In this document: in pieces, positions 11,446-22,734 of the stretch
How positions within the stretch are numbered: the first letter of the stretch is position 1
Layout of the letters: each line of letters starts with the position of its first letter
Assembly: GCA_949358305.1 (NCBI GenBank)
Contig: OX442317.1
Span: 9,304,186 to 9,368,185, forward strand
DNA length: 64,000 bases
Direction: 5' to 3'
Source: Strigamia acuminata
Taxonomy: Eukaryota; Arthropoda; Chilopoda; Geophilomorpha; Linotaeniidae
The notes under the pieces: model-generated
Databases searched by the model: none
Told to the model about the DNA's origin: nothing
The model's input: the letters and a program-made list of their open reading frames with translations, nothing else
Program-made: the position numbers and the translations under genes

Positions 11446-12017
11446 GTTAATTTGTTGGCGTAGTTGTATTTAGATTACGTTGCTTAAATCGCTCACTAGA
11501 GGACGCTAACTGTTGTATTTTTGGTTAATGATTTGAGAAAATTTATAATAGCACCACTAGTGTGTATCACCAAATGTGTTATCTTTAGAACGTGTAACAG
11601 GAGTGAGATTCTAATCTGATTAAACCAGTTGTTGGTGAAGTGTTTTTGAAGAAGCATAAGTGATCATAAGTTCCAAATGACTGATTTTTCAGAGACGTTT
11701 ATAACTAATTAGACGGGCTCCAAACACTTAAGTATTTCGCTGCTCAAATTCTCGCTTTGCAAAATTTAATTTCGAAAAAAGTTAATAATTTTTAATGAAT
11801 TTAGGTGACGAACTCGACCATTTTGGGTAAAAAAAAAAATGGACATTTAAGGTGAGCAAAAAAAGTTGCGTTTTATTGACCAATAAAGTAATGGGGGACC
11901 AGCAGGTGCGTTCAAATTGGTTAAGAAAAATGTGCGTAACTCTATTATGTTGATAACCTCGTTTTCATTTCTGGATATAACGTTGTGACTATCATCGCCT
12001 ATCAAATTGCGAAATAA

Positions 12018-12274
12018 GGGGACGTCTATAAATTACGTAACGCCTTAGGAGGGGGGGGGGTTTCAAATTTTGTTACTGGTTGTTACAAGGGGGAGGGGGG
12101 TTCGAAATAATGTTGTGTAACTTATTGATAAATTTAAAAATTGGGGTGGGTGGGTGGGGGGGGGGGGGGGGTAGGTAGATTTGTTACAGGAGGTTTTGTA
12201 GATTTGTTACGACCTTGTTACAAGGGGGGTCTAAAAATCCAAAAATTAGCGTTACGTAATTTATGGACGGCCCC
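12018..12274. mobile_element. PIF/Harbinger-like MITE, unit A copy
   Basis: Inverted ends GGGGACGTCTATAAATTACG and CGTAATTTATGGACGGCCCC, flanked by TAA on both sides as expected for a 3-bp TWA target duplication. The interior has long G runs. Copies are at 23820-24064 and 43863-44154. Confidence 0.8.
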
Positions 12275-12498
12275 TAAGTGTAGTGTATAAATATTTCAAG
12301 AAAATTAGTTTGAATTTCAAATCATGAAGACCATTTTGGACTTTCCGAGTCGAGTCTGAAACATATTTGACTAGCAGAAACTTGGGTTTTGCTATGGAAA
12401 TATGTCACCAATGCAGAACAAACCCTCTTAAACAGCCCAATTCGTTTTCAATTCGATGCTTCCCGGCATCGCGCCTGTAAAAAGCGCACCCCACAACA

Positions 12499-12593
12499 CT
12501 TCCGGTATTCAATGTACTCGAATATAACGTCATGCCATTGTATTAACGGAATGACGTTATATTCGAGTACAATGACGGGTGGGATGCCGGAAG
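12499..12593. repeat. Foldback element, 21-bp perfect stem plus outer arms (unit A)
   Basis: The stem TGTACTCGAATATAACGTCAT (12513-12533) pairs exactly with 12551-12571 across a 17-nt loop. An outer CTTCCGG...CCGGAAG pair closes the structure. It is repeated in unit B at 24296-24390, with a changed loop but an intact stem. Confidence 0.85.
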
Positions 12594-12624
12594 ACGGTAT
12601 TGCTATTCTATTATCTCTATCTAT

Positions 12625-12650
12625 GGTGGTGGTGGTGGTGGTGGTGGTGC
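12625..12650. repeat. (GGT)n microsatellite at a unit A deletion junction
   Basis: A short GGT run stands where unit A lacks about 2.6 kb that is present in unit B (24403-27042). The run continues straight into the truncated hAT-like element whose complete copy is at 27006-27186. Confidence 0.75.
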
Positions 12651-12979
12651 CTCGGGTGGCATAATTCTAGGGGCGACATCTTTGGGCGCACAATCCAATT
12701 TTTTTCCAACAAGAAAAAAAAAATTTTTTTACCGTTCAAAAGGGCGGCATGTGCCTTGCTCGCCTCAGGTGGAAATGTGTCGCACCGGCCCTAATTTCCA
12801 CCGATACCGAAATCAGTGGAAATATCCTCTGCCTTTTATATGTACTTTCTTCTCGCACACATGTGCAGACGTTGACTGGTAGTTGCAAGAAGGATAAATA
12901 GCTTTATGAAAGCAACTACCGTTCTTCGTTATCGAAATACAACTTTTAACGGCTGATTTTGTTTCGCAGATACAACATA

Positions 12980-15900
12980 ATGCGTCATAGTGCAACCCGT
13001 CGATTTGCAGTGATCTTTCTATTCGGTGGCCTGCTGGCTTATCTTTCCTACAAAGTCGGCACTAGCGTCATATCGTACACATCGTTGGAAGATATCAGAG
13101 AGAGATCGACTTTACAAGCTAGTGTGCAAAGCCAATTGAATGCAGATAAGTTTGTTGTCAACCCTAAAGGCCAGGCATGTCTGCATCCGGATTTAGACGC
13201 CAACGATCCTGTCTTGTCCAAGTTTTTTTCTCCCAGTTCGCCGATTGCTTGCAATTCGGAACCCGACTGGGTTTGCGTGTCGGGCGGTAAGGTCTCCGAG
13301 TGCAATCACACATCCCAAAAACACAAGCAAATAGAATGTACTTACAACTTCTTGGAACGGGTTTCGGACTTCAAAACGGCCGAAATGGAAGCCATTCATG
13401 CGAACGAAAGCGAACCCGTCAGTCTCCGGTCGGATTTTTTCAAGGTCCGGTGCGAGGATGCAAATGGGGAGCAATGGAGCAACATCATGGCCGGAATCCG
13501 AAAAGACGACGAAGTCCGACGAAGGGCCGGCAAGAACCGATTACCGAACGACGCTTTAGGGTTAAACGTACTTATATGGGGCCACGACTCGCTCTCCAGA
13601 ATGACTTTTATGAGGAAAATGCCAAAAACCTATGAATACATCACTGAAATGTTGGGTGCTGTTGTTCTTAAGGGATACAATATAGTTGGAGACGGAACTC
13701 CACAAGCTCTCATACCAATACTAACTGGAAAAACTGAACTGGAATTACCCGAAACCAGGAAGCGGATGGGCAGTAAAGCGCAACATGTGAATGTGTATCC
13801 ATTTGTGTGGAAGGATTTTCAGGACCACGGATATGTGACAGGGTATGCGGAAGATTGTCCCGGAATTGGGACGTTCACTTATCGACTCATGGGATTCAAT
13901 GAACAGCCCACAGATCATTACATGAGGACATTCTATTTGTCAGCTGTTGAAGAGTACAGTCAACACCTGGAATATTGTTTGAGGGCAACTCCAAGGCATA
14001 AAGTAAATAAAAAGCAACAAAAAAAGAAAAGTGTTTTAAACCACAAGTTTCAAAAATATATTTTACAATATAGTGGAGCGTCGATTGGCCAAACTGAGCG
14101 GGCGTTGTTTGTTTGCATAATCGGTCATTACTTATACACATACTGTATTGTACACAAAAACAAAAGAAATTGACTAAAATTGATTAAAATGTCGATAAAA
14201 CGTCGATCACTACTGTTTGGTTAACGGGTCATACACATGACCGACGTTCAGATAATCGATGCTCTTTGTGTATTGTTTTTCACTTAATGTATTCGGAAAT
14301 GAACAGTTGTGTTAAAAAAAATTGGACCCTCACTCTAGACTGGCAATTGAAATTGTGAGTAATTTCGTGTTTTTCCACTAGGTTAAACGCAGACAACAGG
14401 TGATAATACTTGTATACCCTTGGCTGCTATCCAAGTACAGTATTATCACTGGTTGATGTCTGGTGTTTCACCTAGTGGCAAAATACGAAATTACTCACAA
14501 GTTCAATTGCCAGCATGGAGTGAGGGTCTAGCTTTTTTGAACATGACTGTACACCAATTTCGCAAAATTAAGTACGGAGTATATTACTTGTAATGTACCG
14601 GTATTTCATAATACAGGGTGGGCCAAAAGTCACGAAGGCGCCTGAAGATTTGATAACATTTTTTTTAATCAATTATTCGTTTCATTTTTCTTTAGCCATT
14701 TTGTAAAGAAGACTTAGAAGATTAAAATGAAAAAAATCACACCCAAACAGCAAAACCAAATAGTAAAATTTTACTAACAAACTCGAGCATAACCCAACGA
14801 GCATATCAAAAGACGTTCCCAGGCACCTCCCATTATCAGTACCTAAGTTTCTAATGGCGTTCCGTCGCTTTCTTCATGTGTCAATTTTATAAATAATAAA
14901 ATTAGCTTCGGTAACTCGCCATGGGCCAAAAGTAGGGATTTTGGCCTACATAACATGGGAATGACGTCACACGTACAAAGACGAAACGACAGAAACGAGG
15001 CGTTTTAGAGTTTATGAATGCAGATACTATTTGTGTTTGCTGTTCGGTTGTGAATTTTTACATAATTAATCTCCTAAGTCGTCGTTACAAAATGTATAAA
15101 GAACTACCGATTACCAAAAAAAAAATTAAATCCTCAGACCCCTTCGTGACTTTTGGCCCACCCTGTACAACCGAAAAAATGCATTTGAAAATGCATTAAT
15201 ATTTGCTAAATAATGATATTGGGAATGCACTTCGTAACACATTGTACAAAATGTATTACAAAATGCATTTATATATTGCAACATAATTTCAATGTATTTT
15301 AAAATTTAAATAAGCAGGGATTTGTAATGCAGGGAAGCATTACACATTAGACTTCTAAACCCATTTCATTTTAATATCATCATTCAATATTAAATGTTAA
15401 GTTCCAAATGCTTCCTCGCCCAGAACGCCGTCAATTACGCTTAATACGTCGGCGGCGGGATGGAAACAGATTGCGAACAACGAACGTACGTGTGACACGT
15501 CAACTGTTGCAAATCGTCCGCACTGAAATCACGGGATTTAACTCGTCGCAAATGCGCGATGTAGAGGTCACGCAGAAAGTCCGTCTGTCCCAAGTCTAAT
15601 GCTTGGTTCACACTTGCTGATATGCTGCGGAATTGTTGCATCCGGGGTTTGCTACAATCGGGAAATAAATCGCGCGGAAAACTAGAAATTATTTCTAGTT
15701 TGATTTTTTTTCGCAGCCAATCACAGCTCATTTGCAGCAAACCCCGGATGCAACGTATCCGCAAGTATGAACCGTCTAATATTAGAATTACGGAAATGAC
15801 ACATCATGATGACGTCATTTCCATAATTTTCTTGAAATACACCGCTAAAAGTGCACTAAAACCGGTTTATTAATTCAACCGGAGGTCGGAGAAATCTGAA

Positions 15901-15989
15901 AATACCTTAGGATACTAATACAGGTATGCTCGATTTAATGCCGTTGTCCGTTTGGCTCTAGCTGCGGTAGATTTTGCGGAATCGTTGTT

Positions 15990-16021
<32 letters not shown>

Positions 16022-18051
16022 TGACCGTTACATGAGACTTTCTAAACATCAGGTTTAGAAGTCTAAAAGTATTTAAAAGTTGGATTATTCAACAGGTTAT
16101 GATGAATTGGATGAAGGAATTTTTCACCATGTACGCAGACAAGCCAAAATTCGCATTTAGTTTTCATTCTGAATTAAGCCATGACAGTTTAAATAAAATC
16201 GGATCAGCTGACGACGATCTCCATCAAATGATCTACTTCCTGCAGTCTCAGGGACATTTAAACACCACGCTCCTTGTCATCATGAGTGACCACGGACACA
16301 GGTATGGAAATACAACCAAACCTAACAATTTTCTTCTTTATTTTCTAATTTCAGATTTTCTCAAGTTCGTGAGACACAACAAGGCAAACAAGAGGAACGG
16401 CTGCCTTTCTTTGCATTTGTTTTTCCACCTTGGTTCGAACAAAAGTACCCAATTGCCATGATGAACTTCCGGCGAAACTCCGAACGCCTTACCACTCCAT
16501 TCGATATTTATTCCACTTTGTACAACATCCTTCATTTCGAAGGACCGGGCAAAGGAAATGTCAAAGACCGCGGCATCAGTTTGTTTAAAGAAGTAAAACG
16601 CGCTCAAACCGATTAACTCCGCTGCTAACACGAGCGATTTGATTTTCCAAAGGTTCCTTTAAGCCGCACTTGCATGGATGCCGACGTGGAGCCACATTGG
16701 TGCGCCTGTCTCAATTGGAAACCCGTTGACGTAGGCGAGGAAATTGTGCAACAAGCAGCGGAGGCCCTCGTGCAGCACATTAATGACATCACCGATTTAG
16801 AAAGAGAGCTTTGCGAAATTCTCAAATTGGATAAAATTGTGTGGGCTGGAAAATTTCTTCCTACCAAAGGTTGTTGTTAGTTCTTTTTATTTTTGGTTCT
16901 TTTTTGCTACTCTCGATGCCAAATTCCATCATCTCATAATGTGCGGCTGTTTTAATTACAAAATCCGGATTCTCCCGCGTATTAATAGAGACCAGTGCAT
17001 AAAAAAAAATTTTGAAAATCCTTTTTAACTGCATTCCGAATTGTCCAAATTTGAACATACCGGTGTTTAGATTAGTTTCATATTGCCAATTTACGGTGGC
17101 TATACTCTGTCTGACCTTAATAATAGAGAAACCCCTCATTGGTCGAGACCTTTTCACTGGTGTAGTGATACCTAAAAGTAGAACAATACACCAGGTTTTA
17201 TTTAACACTTCCTTGTTGTTTTTAATGGAATTCTTTGTGTGAATAGTATGATCGCGATCACACACTCCACAGTAAGGAGTAATAAGGCTGGAGTTTTCTC
17301 TATTCTTAAGGTCAGACAGAGTATAGACAATGGTTATACGCGAAAAATTGCAAATTTTTACATGCAGATCACACTTTTATACTTTTCAAGTTCATTTACT
17401 GCAAAAACTACATTTTTGTACGAAAAAGACATTTTTATCAGCAAAAAATCTACTTTTTGCAGCCAAAAATTCAAGTCATTCTTACTGCGTTATATTAGAG
17501 AAGAGACCTTAAGTAAAGGTGACTTCTGAATTTCTGCGCAGTAATTACAAAATTTAGATTTTCCCTGCGCTTTATTAAAGGCCTGCAGTCTATTGGAGAA
17601 CCACGCACTATGAGAGGATGTACGGTAGTAAACTCCTTTTTTTTTGCACACGGAAAGACAAAATTCTAACATTATTTATTGCCCATGAGTGAATAGGCGC
17701 GGTCTGGACGCGTAACAGTATTCACTGTACACCTTTTGCTTTCTGAAACAATAGACTTTTCTACTTTCAGGTTTACTTCAGTTTAAAAAGAATGCCGATG
17801 TCGACGGCTTCGTAGCCGATATGTCTGATCGGACAACAGTCAGCATCGAGTTGTACCAAGTTCAAATCCACACTCAACCCGGAGAAGGGCATTTCGAAGC
17901 GTCGTTGAAATACGATGTATCGACAAAAACTTTCAGTATCAGAACGTCGGACATAAGTCGAGTGAACAAATACGGACAAACGGCGGAATGCGTCGAAGAA
18001 ACGCAGGAGCAGTTACGCAAATACTGCTATTGCAAGACCCAAATGACTTGA
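12980..18051 (+). CDS. DUF229 family type II membrane protein (alkaline-phosphatase fold), copy A
   Basis: Five exons: 12980-14002, 16096-16301, 16355-16592, 16653-16869 and 17771-18051 (TGA), in phase, 654 aa. A short basic N-terminus (MRHSATRRF) precedes one hydrophobic segment (AVIFLFGGLLAYLSY), predicting a type II signal anchor with a lumenal or extracellular catalytic part. NVLIWGHDSLSRMTFMRKMP has the DSxSR context of the presumed nucleophile, and VIMSDHGHRFSQVRETQQGK carries the Asp-His metal-binding motif of the alkaline phosphatase/sulfatase superfamily. DUF229 proteins are common in arthropods and nematodes and their substrate is generally unknown. The C-terminal part is Cys-rich (SRTCMDADVEPHWCACLNW and EQLRKYCYCKTQMT). 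A 5' UTR exon is implied by the acceptor TTTCGCAG at 12962-12969. Intron 1 is 2.1 kb because of inserted elements. The paralogue is at 27410-31409. Confidence 0.9.
14322..14530. mobile_element. Foldback MITE with about 70-bp inverted ends (unit A)
   Basis: TGGACCCTCACTCTAGACTG...GAGTAATTTCGT at the left mirrors ACGAAATTACTCACAAG...CATGGAGTGAGGGTCTAG at the right, around a loop with a second hairpin (GATAATACTTG/CAAGTACAGTATTATC). It lies in DUF229 intron 1. The unit B copy (28752-28965) has lost part of its centre. Confidence 0.8.
14614..15165. mobile_element. Mariner-like non-autonomous element, full copy
   Basis: Inverted ends CAGGGTGGGCCAAAAGTCAC and its complement GTGACTTTTGGCCCACCCTG, flanked by TA on both sides. 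The 552-bp element has no transposase frame. Unit B keeps only a 44-bp hairpin of the two ends (29016-29059). Confidence 0.88.
15347..16066. mobile_element. Foldback element, unit A only, with a second MITE inside
   Basis: The left TTAGACTTCTAAACC is the complement of the right GGTTTAGAAGTCTAA. The element is absent from unit B, where the flanks read TTTTAGAATTTAAAAAGTATT. Inside, 15602-15775 has inverted arms (GTTGCATCCGGGGTTTGCT near 15638; AGCAAACCCCGGATGCAAC near 15736) and resembles the element at 33800-34010. A (GACA)n run lies at 15992-16021. Confidence 0.8.
17096..17331. mobile_element. Foldback MITE in DUF229 intron 4 (unit A)
   Basis: TATACTCTGTCTGACCTTAA at the left is complemented at the right by TTAAGGTCAGACAGAGTATA; AATAGAGAAA extends the arms. 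The unit B copy (about 30496-30690) has a shorter left arm and interior. Confidence 0.8.
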
Positions 18052-18430
18052 AATTGAAAACCCTACCTTAAGCATCTAAGTATATTTCATTAATTTGGTA
18101 TTTAACTATAAAACGAAGCATGTCATCTAGCGCTACAAGAGCAACAACGATCTCAATCTACAGCGACAGGCGAAACTGCGGCTTCCGTATCTGTATTTTG
18201 TATTTTCATTTTTTTCATAACCTTACCAATTTTTTATACAAAAACTACATCGAAATTAATTTTACGAATTGGCTTGTCGCGGTATATTGATGTCGTGGTA
18301 GATCCTGTCACTGCGAATATGCGGCTCAAGTATCACAATGAACGATTAAACATCGCATTAGATAGATGCAATGTTTAATATCGTATCTGCTATGTTAAAT
18401 CGATCTTCCGTGCTACTGGAGAGTTATCTC

Positions 18431-18733
18431 CGGTGTTGTATGCGTTACTGGAATTTGATAACTTGTTACCGTTACTTGGCCAAAAAAGTAACTAGTTACC
18501 AACCGTTACCAATATTTATACATATAATTTGTAAAAACTATAACGTTTTTGCTACATATTTGTAATACGTAGCAAAGTCGTTGCCTGATAACATGTATAA
18601 AAGTAATGGTAACGTATTGTTTAATAAATGGCCGTTACAACAAAAAAAGTAACGAATTATTGGTGCGTTACACTGGCCAAATTAAGTAACGCGTTACCGT
18701 TACAGTTACGTAACGGTTAAGCACACAACACTG
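18431..18733. mobile_element. hAT-like MITE, unit A copy
   Basis: Ends C(A/G)GTGTTGTATGCGTTA and TAAGCACACAACACTG, with an exact 8-bp target duplication GTTATCTC (18423-18430 and 18734-18741). The interior is rich in GTAACG motifs. It lies 3' of DUF229 copy A and its orthologue is at 31787-32087, so the insertion predates the duplication. Confidence 0.9.
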
Positions 18734-18963
18734 GTTATCTCTGTAACCTTCACTGCAAACGCAACACAATCAAATATTAGTCCCGTATAATGTCCAATAC
18801 TTCCACATCCCCATTACTAATTAATAAAGATGTAACAGAAAGATTTCCTGTTTGTGATGTTGTGATACATTTGCAACGATTACATAGATAAGCTAAATAT
18901 AGTTAGCCTCTTGTACGTCATACATCTGTTGTTAATGTGATTTTGTTTTTGTGATAAAAATAT

Positions 18964-19468
18964 GGATGAGAACTTGACCAATTTTGGGGTCCCGTCCCGT
19001 CCCGTGTCCCGAATGTCCAAATGTTTCCCGTCCCGTCCCGTCCCGTGTCCCGAATGTCCAAATTTTTTCAGTCCCGTCCCGTCCCGTGTCCCGAATGTCC
19101 AAATTTTTCCCGTCCCGTCCCGTCCCGTGTCCCGAAATGTGCCGATTTTTCGAGTCCAGAACGTAATATGCGCGTATAACGTCAACGTAATACGCGCGTA
19201 TAACGTTAAAATATGATCAAATGTGATCAAATATGATCAAATATGATCAAATTTAATCAAATATGATCAAATATGATCAATAAATATGATAAAATGAAAC
19301 TTCACCAAGTCCCGTCCCGTCCCGAATCCCGCATAAGGCAAAAATTATCAGTCCCGTCCCGTCCCGAATCCCGTGAAATAGATTTATCCAGTCCCGTCCC
19401 GTCCCGAATCCCGCTGCGGGACCGGGACGGGACCGGGACCGGGACCGGTCCCGGTCCCGTTCTCATCC
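18964..19468. mobile_element. GC-rich repeat element with inverted ends, unit A only
   Basis: GGATGAGAAC at the left and GTTCTCATCC at the right are complementary. The interior has tandem GTCCCGTCCCGTCCC(GTGTCCCGAATGTCC) units and a GGGACCGGGACC inverted block. Unit B has only TATATATATACATATAGAG at the same place (about 32312-32330), so this looks like an insertion into unit A. Confidence 0.75.
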
Positions 19469-19794
19469 CTAATATAGAGAGAAGACTCTCAATTGGATTT
19501 ATTTTTCGTGATTGATACAATTTTCTACTAATTAATGTCCATTACCAAGTAAAAAGACAAGTTTTATTATTTTTTTTTACTTATTGTTCATGACATTTAT
19601 ACATCAGAAAAATTGTAATTAGTACTTGAATTATTGATGTTTTATAACGTAAATTTATATATAAGCTTATATATACCATTGTGTGTAATTTGTACACGCA
19701 ACATGTTATAAAAATATAAGACCGTAAGTTATGATTATGAGTCAGCTCAGATTTATTTTAAATTCGTACAATGTCGTATAAGATTTTTTTGGAA

Positions 19795-20775
19795 ATTGCG
19801 GCGATCCGGGTTTTTACTTAATAAATCGAGGAGACTTATCAAGCAATCGTCGTAGAGATGCCGTACAGGACTTCTACTCTGTGGCCAAATGGTTGTCTAG
19901 GGGAATGATTTTACACAGAGTAAAGGAAAAATTAGATAGTTTTAATGGTTCAAAATACAAAGGAGGTATTATTTAAAATGTTTGGGGTCGATCTGGCTTC
20001 TTCTTCAAATGTACACTCACAGTTGACCATTGGCTCCAAGATGGCGTCGATGGCGTCGTGTGAGCGCGGGATTTTAGCGGAGTAAACTCGACGCTAAAAT
20101 ACGTTGCTAGATATACTAAAATCCTCGTGGAGCACGCTCCACACGAGAATACGTCTTGCACACAGCGGTTCGATTATTACGGAGCAAGCTCGACGTAACA
20201 ATCCGTCTTAACACACAGATTCCTTTGTGGAGCAAGCTCGACACAAAGAACTACAAATTGACAGAGCAAGCTCTATGTCAATTCCACACAGAAATGGCTT
20301 AAATTACGCGTAGTAATTCAAGCAATGAAAGCGCTATTCCGTACAGTGGGTACAGACCAGCAATGAAACTCAATTTGTCCAATATCACAGATCACACTTA
20401 GCAGTTTTTGGCATAAGTTTGACACAGTTGTGAACAGTTTGGAGGCAGAATCAAGAATACCGGGAGAGTGGGCCAAAACCGTTTGGCTCACTCCTAAATC
20501 TGCTCAGTAAAGCTGCGCAGATGACGAGTTGCGCAAAGATCACACACGGCCGCCTTCGGGTCGTGTGCAACAATTGAGCCAGGCACGCGTGAGAGGAGGG
20601 GATGCTCCGCCCAGGCACACGCCTAGCAGCATCATCAAAGCAATGCACGCTGCAGCGTGATTGGTTGACGCTGTTGCTGGGCCAAAACTTGCTGCAAAAC
20701 ACAATATTATTTGGGTAATATTGTGTCTTGTTTTATATTTTATTAATGTATGTTTTATTTCAATTTACATTGAAA
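19795..20775. other. Hairpin-rich insert present only in unit B
   Basis: About 980 bp replace some 130 bp of unit A (about 5517-5648). It holds five 30-nt hairpins at 20071-20100, 20121-20150, 20173-20202, 20221-20250 and 20255-20284. More hairpins lie at 20297-20323, 20466-20493 (11 of 12 pairs), 20543-20567, 20642-20664 and 20700-20725 (perfect 10-bp stem). There is no convincing coding frame and no obvious terminal inverted repeat. It could be a structured RNA gene, a Helitron or other transposon with hairpins, or a decayed element. Confidence 0.7.
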
Positions 20776-20803
20776 CAGATTCAGTGAATCAATTAAAAAA
20801 AAT

Positions 20804-21038
20804 GACTGAAAATTGACTGAAAATTGACTGAAAATTGACTGAAAATTGACTGAAAATTGACTGAAAATTGACTGAAAATTGACTGAAAATTGACTGAAAA
20901 TTGACTGAAAATTGACTGAAAATTGACTGAAAATTGACTGAAAATTGACTGAAAATTGACTGAAAATTGACTGAAAATTGACTGAAAATTGACTGAAAAT
21001 TGACTGAAAATTGACTGAAAATTGACTGAAAATTGACT
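20804..21038. repeat. 11-bp minisatellite, unit B copy, about 21 units
   Basis: The same ACTGAAAATTG unit as at 5674-5958 with roughly five fewer copies, followed by the same degenerate repeats to about 21540. Confidence 0.97.
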
Positions 21039-22018
21039 AAAGGTCGACAAGATTGACTAAGAATCGATAAAATTGACTGATAATCGATATAAATCGATGG
21101 AGAATTGACAGAATTGACTGAAAATCGGTAGAATTAACTGAAAATTGATAAAAAATTGACTGAAAATCCTTGAAGATCATAGAAAATCATGGAAAATCAT
21201 TGTAAATCAGTGAAGATCATTGAAAATCATTGTAAATCAGTGAAGATCATTGAAAATCATTGATTGAAGATCGATAAGAATTGACTAAAAATAGATAAAA
21301 TTCACTAATGATCGATAAAAATTGATTGAAAATAGATAAAATTCACTAATGATCGATAAAAATTGATTGAAAATAGATAAAATTCACTAAAAATCAACAA
21401 AAATTCATAAAATCAACAAAAATTTACTAAAAATCAACAAAAATTTACTAAAAATCAACAAAAATTTACTAAAAATCAACAAAAATTTACTAAAAATCAA
21501 CAAAAATCCACTAAAAAATCAACAAAAACTAACCAAAAAGTTTCATAAATCATTGCAAACCAACACACTCACGCTTTTATATCTTCCTAAACTAGGACGG
21601 ATTTGCGGATTTTCATCATTCCGATTCTACTGAAGCCCAATTGCACCACACCACACCACACCACACCACAAGCAGTCGATGAAAACCAAGAAGTACCGGT
21701 ACATCAACGTAACTAATCTCTAAACACCTTTGCTCACCCCACCCGAAACATCGCCCATTTTCAAAATCAATCACCAAACTACGCAAATCTAACCACTTTT
21801 TATCACAACTCCACCTCATCCCCATTAAATTTCGCACGAAATAAATTCCCAAAACCAAAAATCAATATACTTAAATCCTAATTAACACCAATTAGAAAAT
21901 ACTACACCAAACCCAAGCACCTTTTGGCACCCGGAGCCAAGTAAAAGCCATTGGTGAATTCCAGGATCCCGAGGTTATTGGCCAACTGATCCATTCCCAA
22001 AGGTCACTCAATCTCGTT

Positions 22019-22732
22019 TGTAGTGACCCTAGTGGTCACTAGAGAAGAATCAGAAATGAGTCTGAAAATATTATTTAGTTTATTTTGAGTTTTGTATTTT
22101 TTCTGTCTGATTGAGGAAGTCAGACAGAACTTGGAGCAACATGAGGGTGGTTGCCAAGGCCTATCAGCTGTTGCAAACAGGAAATGCGTCCTGTGGGGAG
22201 GTTTTCCTCCTCAGTTTGAAATAAGTCTTTGCCCAGAATAGTCACAAAATCTACCTTTGAATTACAGAAAATGTTCCTAGAGTAGGCAGTGACTTTGTTT
22301 GATAGTTTTGAGCTCCAATCTTGCTGAGAAGATACTCAGCTAGATTTCATCTTGTACCGCCACAACAGTGCCACGAGAAGCCACATTCTTGCTGTGAGGG
22401 ATTCCAGCTAGAACTCTCTCTTGCAGCCGTGAGAATATGTCTGTGAGAATTCATTCTTGTCCAACAGCCATTGTTGGGACGAGATTTTCCCATTCGCGAC
22501 ACACGCGTTGCGATCTTTGTGTGAAAAGTTTAGCGGAATTAGCCGCAACTCGGTCGCTAAGTTGCGAATCCGAGAAGACGGAGCCGAAGAAGGAGGAAAA
22601 GCTCGAAGATTCGGAATTGAGTCCGATTGTTTCGTCGAGAAGTCAGTTGAACGGAATTGAGTCCGTAGTTCTGTAGCAGAGGAGTGCGCAATTATCGGCA
22701 AAATAGCCGACTGGAAGCGAGTGAAAAATACA
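22019..22732. mobile_element. LTR-like segment at the unit B deletion junction
   Basis: The segment starts TGTAGTGACCCTAGTGGTCA (an internal inverted repeat TAGTGACC/GGTCACTA) and ends AAAAATACA, so it has TG...CA ends and a plausible LTR length of about 714 bp. It is followed by AAATGGCGTCA, whose TGG could be the start of a primer-binding site. It replaces unit A bases 6875-10851. There is no target duplication, as expected if a deletion removed one side. No pol or gag is visible. Confidence 0.45.
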
Positions 22733-22734
22733 AA

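Larger units (their letters stand above)
5426..19704. repeat. Tandem segmental duplication, unit A
   Basis: This 14.3-kb unit is repeated directly as unit B (19706-32557). Shared landmarks are the left edge TTATAAAAATATA (5426 and 19706), the 11-bp minisatellite, the block ending TCACTCAATCTCGTT (6874 and 22018), Rab exons 4-5, the DUF229 gene and the right edge ACACGCAACAT (19704 and 32557). Unit A contains 6875-10851, which is missing in B. Confidence 0.93.

Noticed and set aside
18880-19520. Frames rich in GRDGTG and PSRPVPC
   Set aside because: They are products of the GTCCC tandem repeat.
22019-22732. Calling a complete solo LTR
   Set aside because: No flanking 4-6-bp target duplication and no second copy in the window; kept only as LTR-like.
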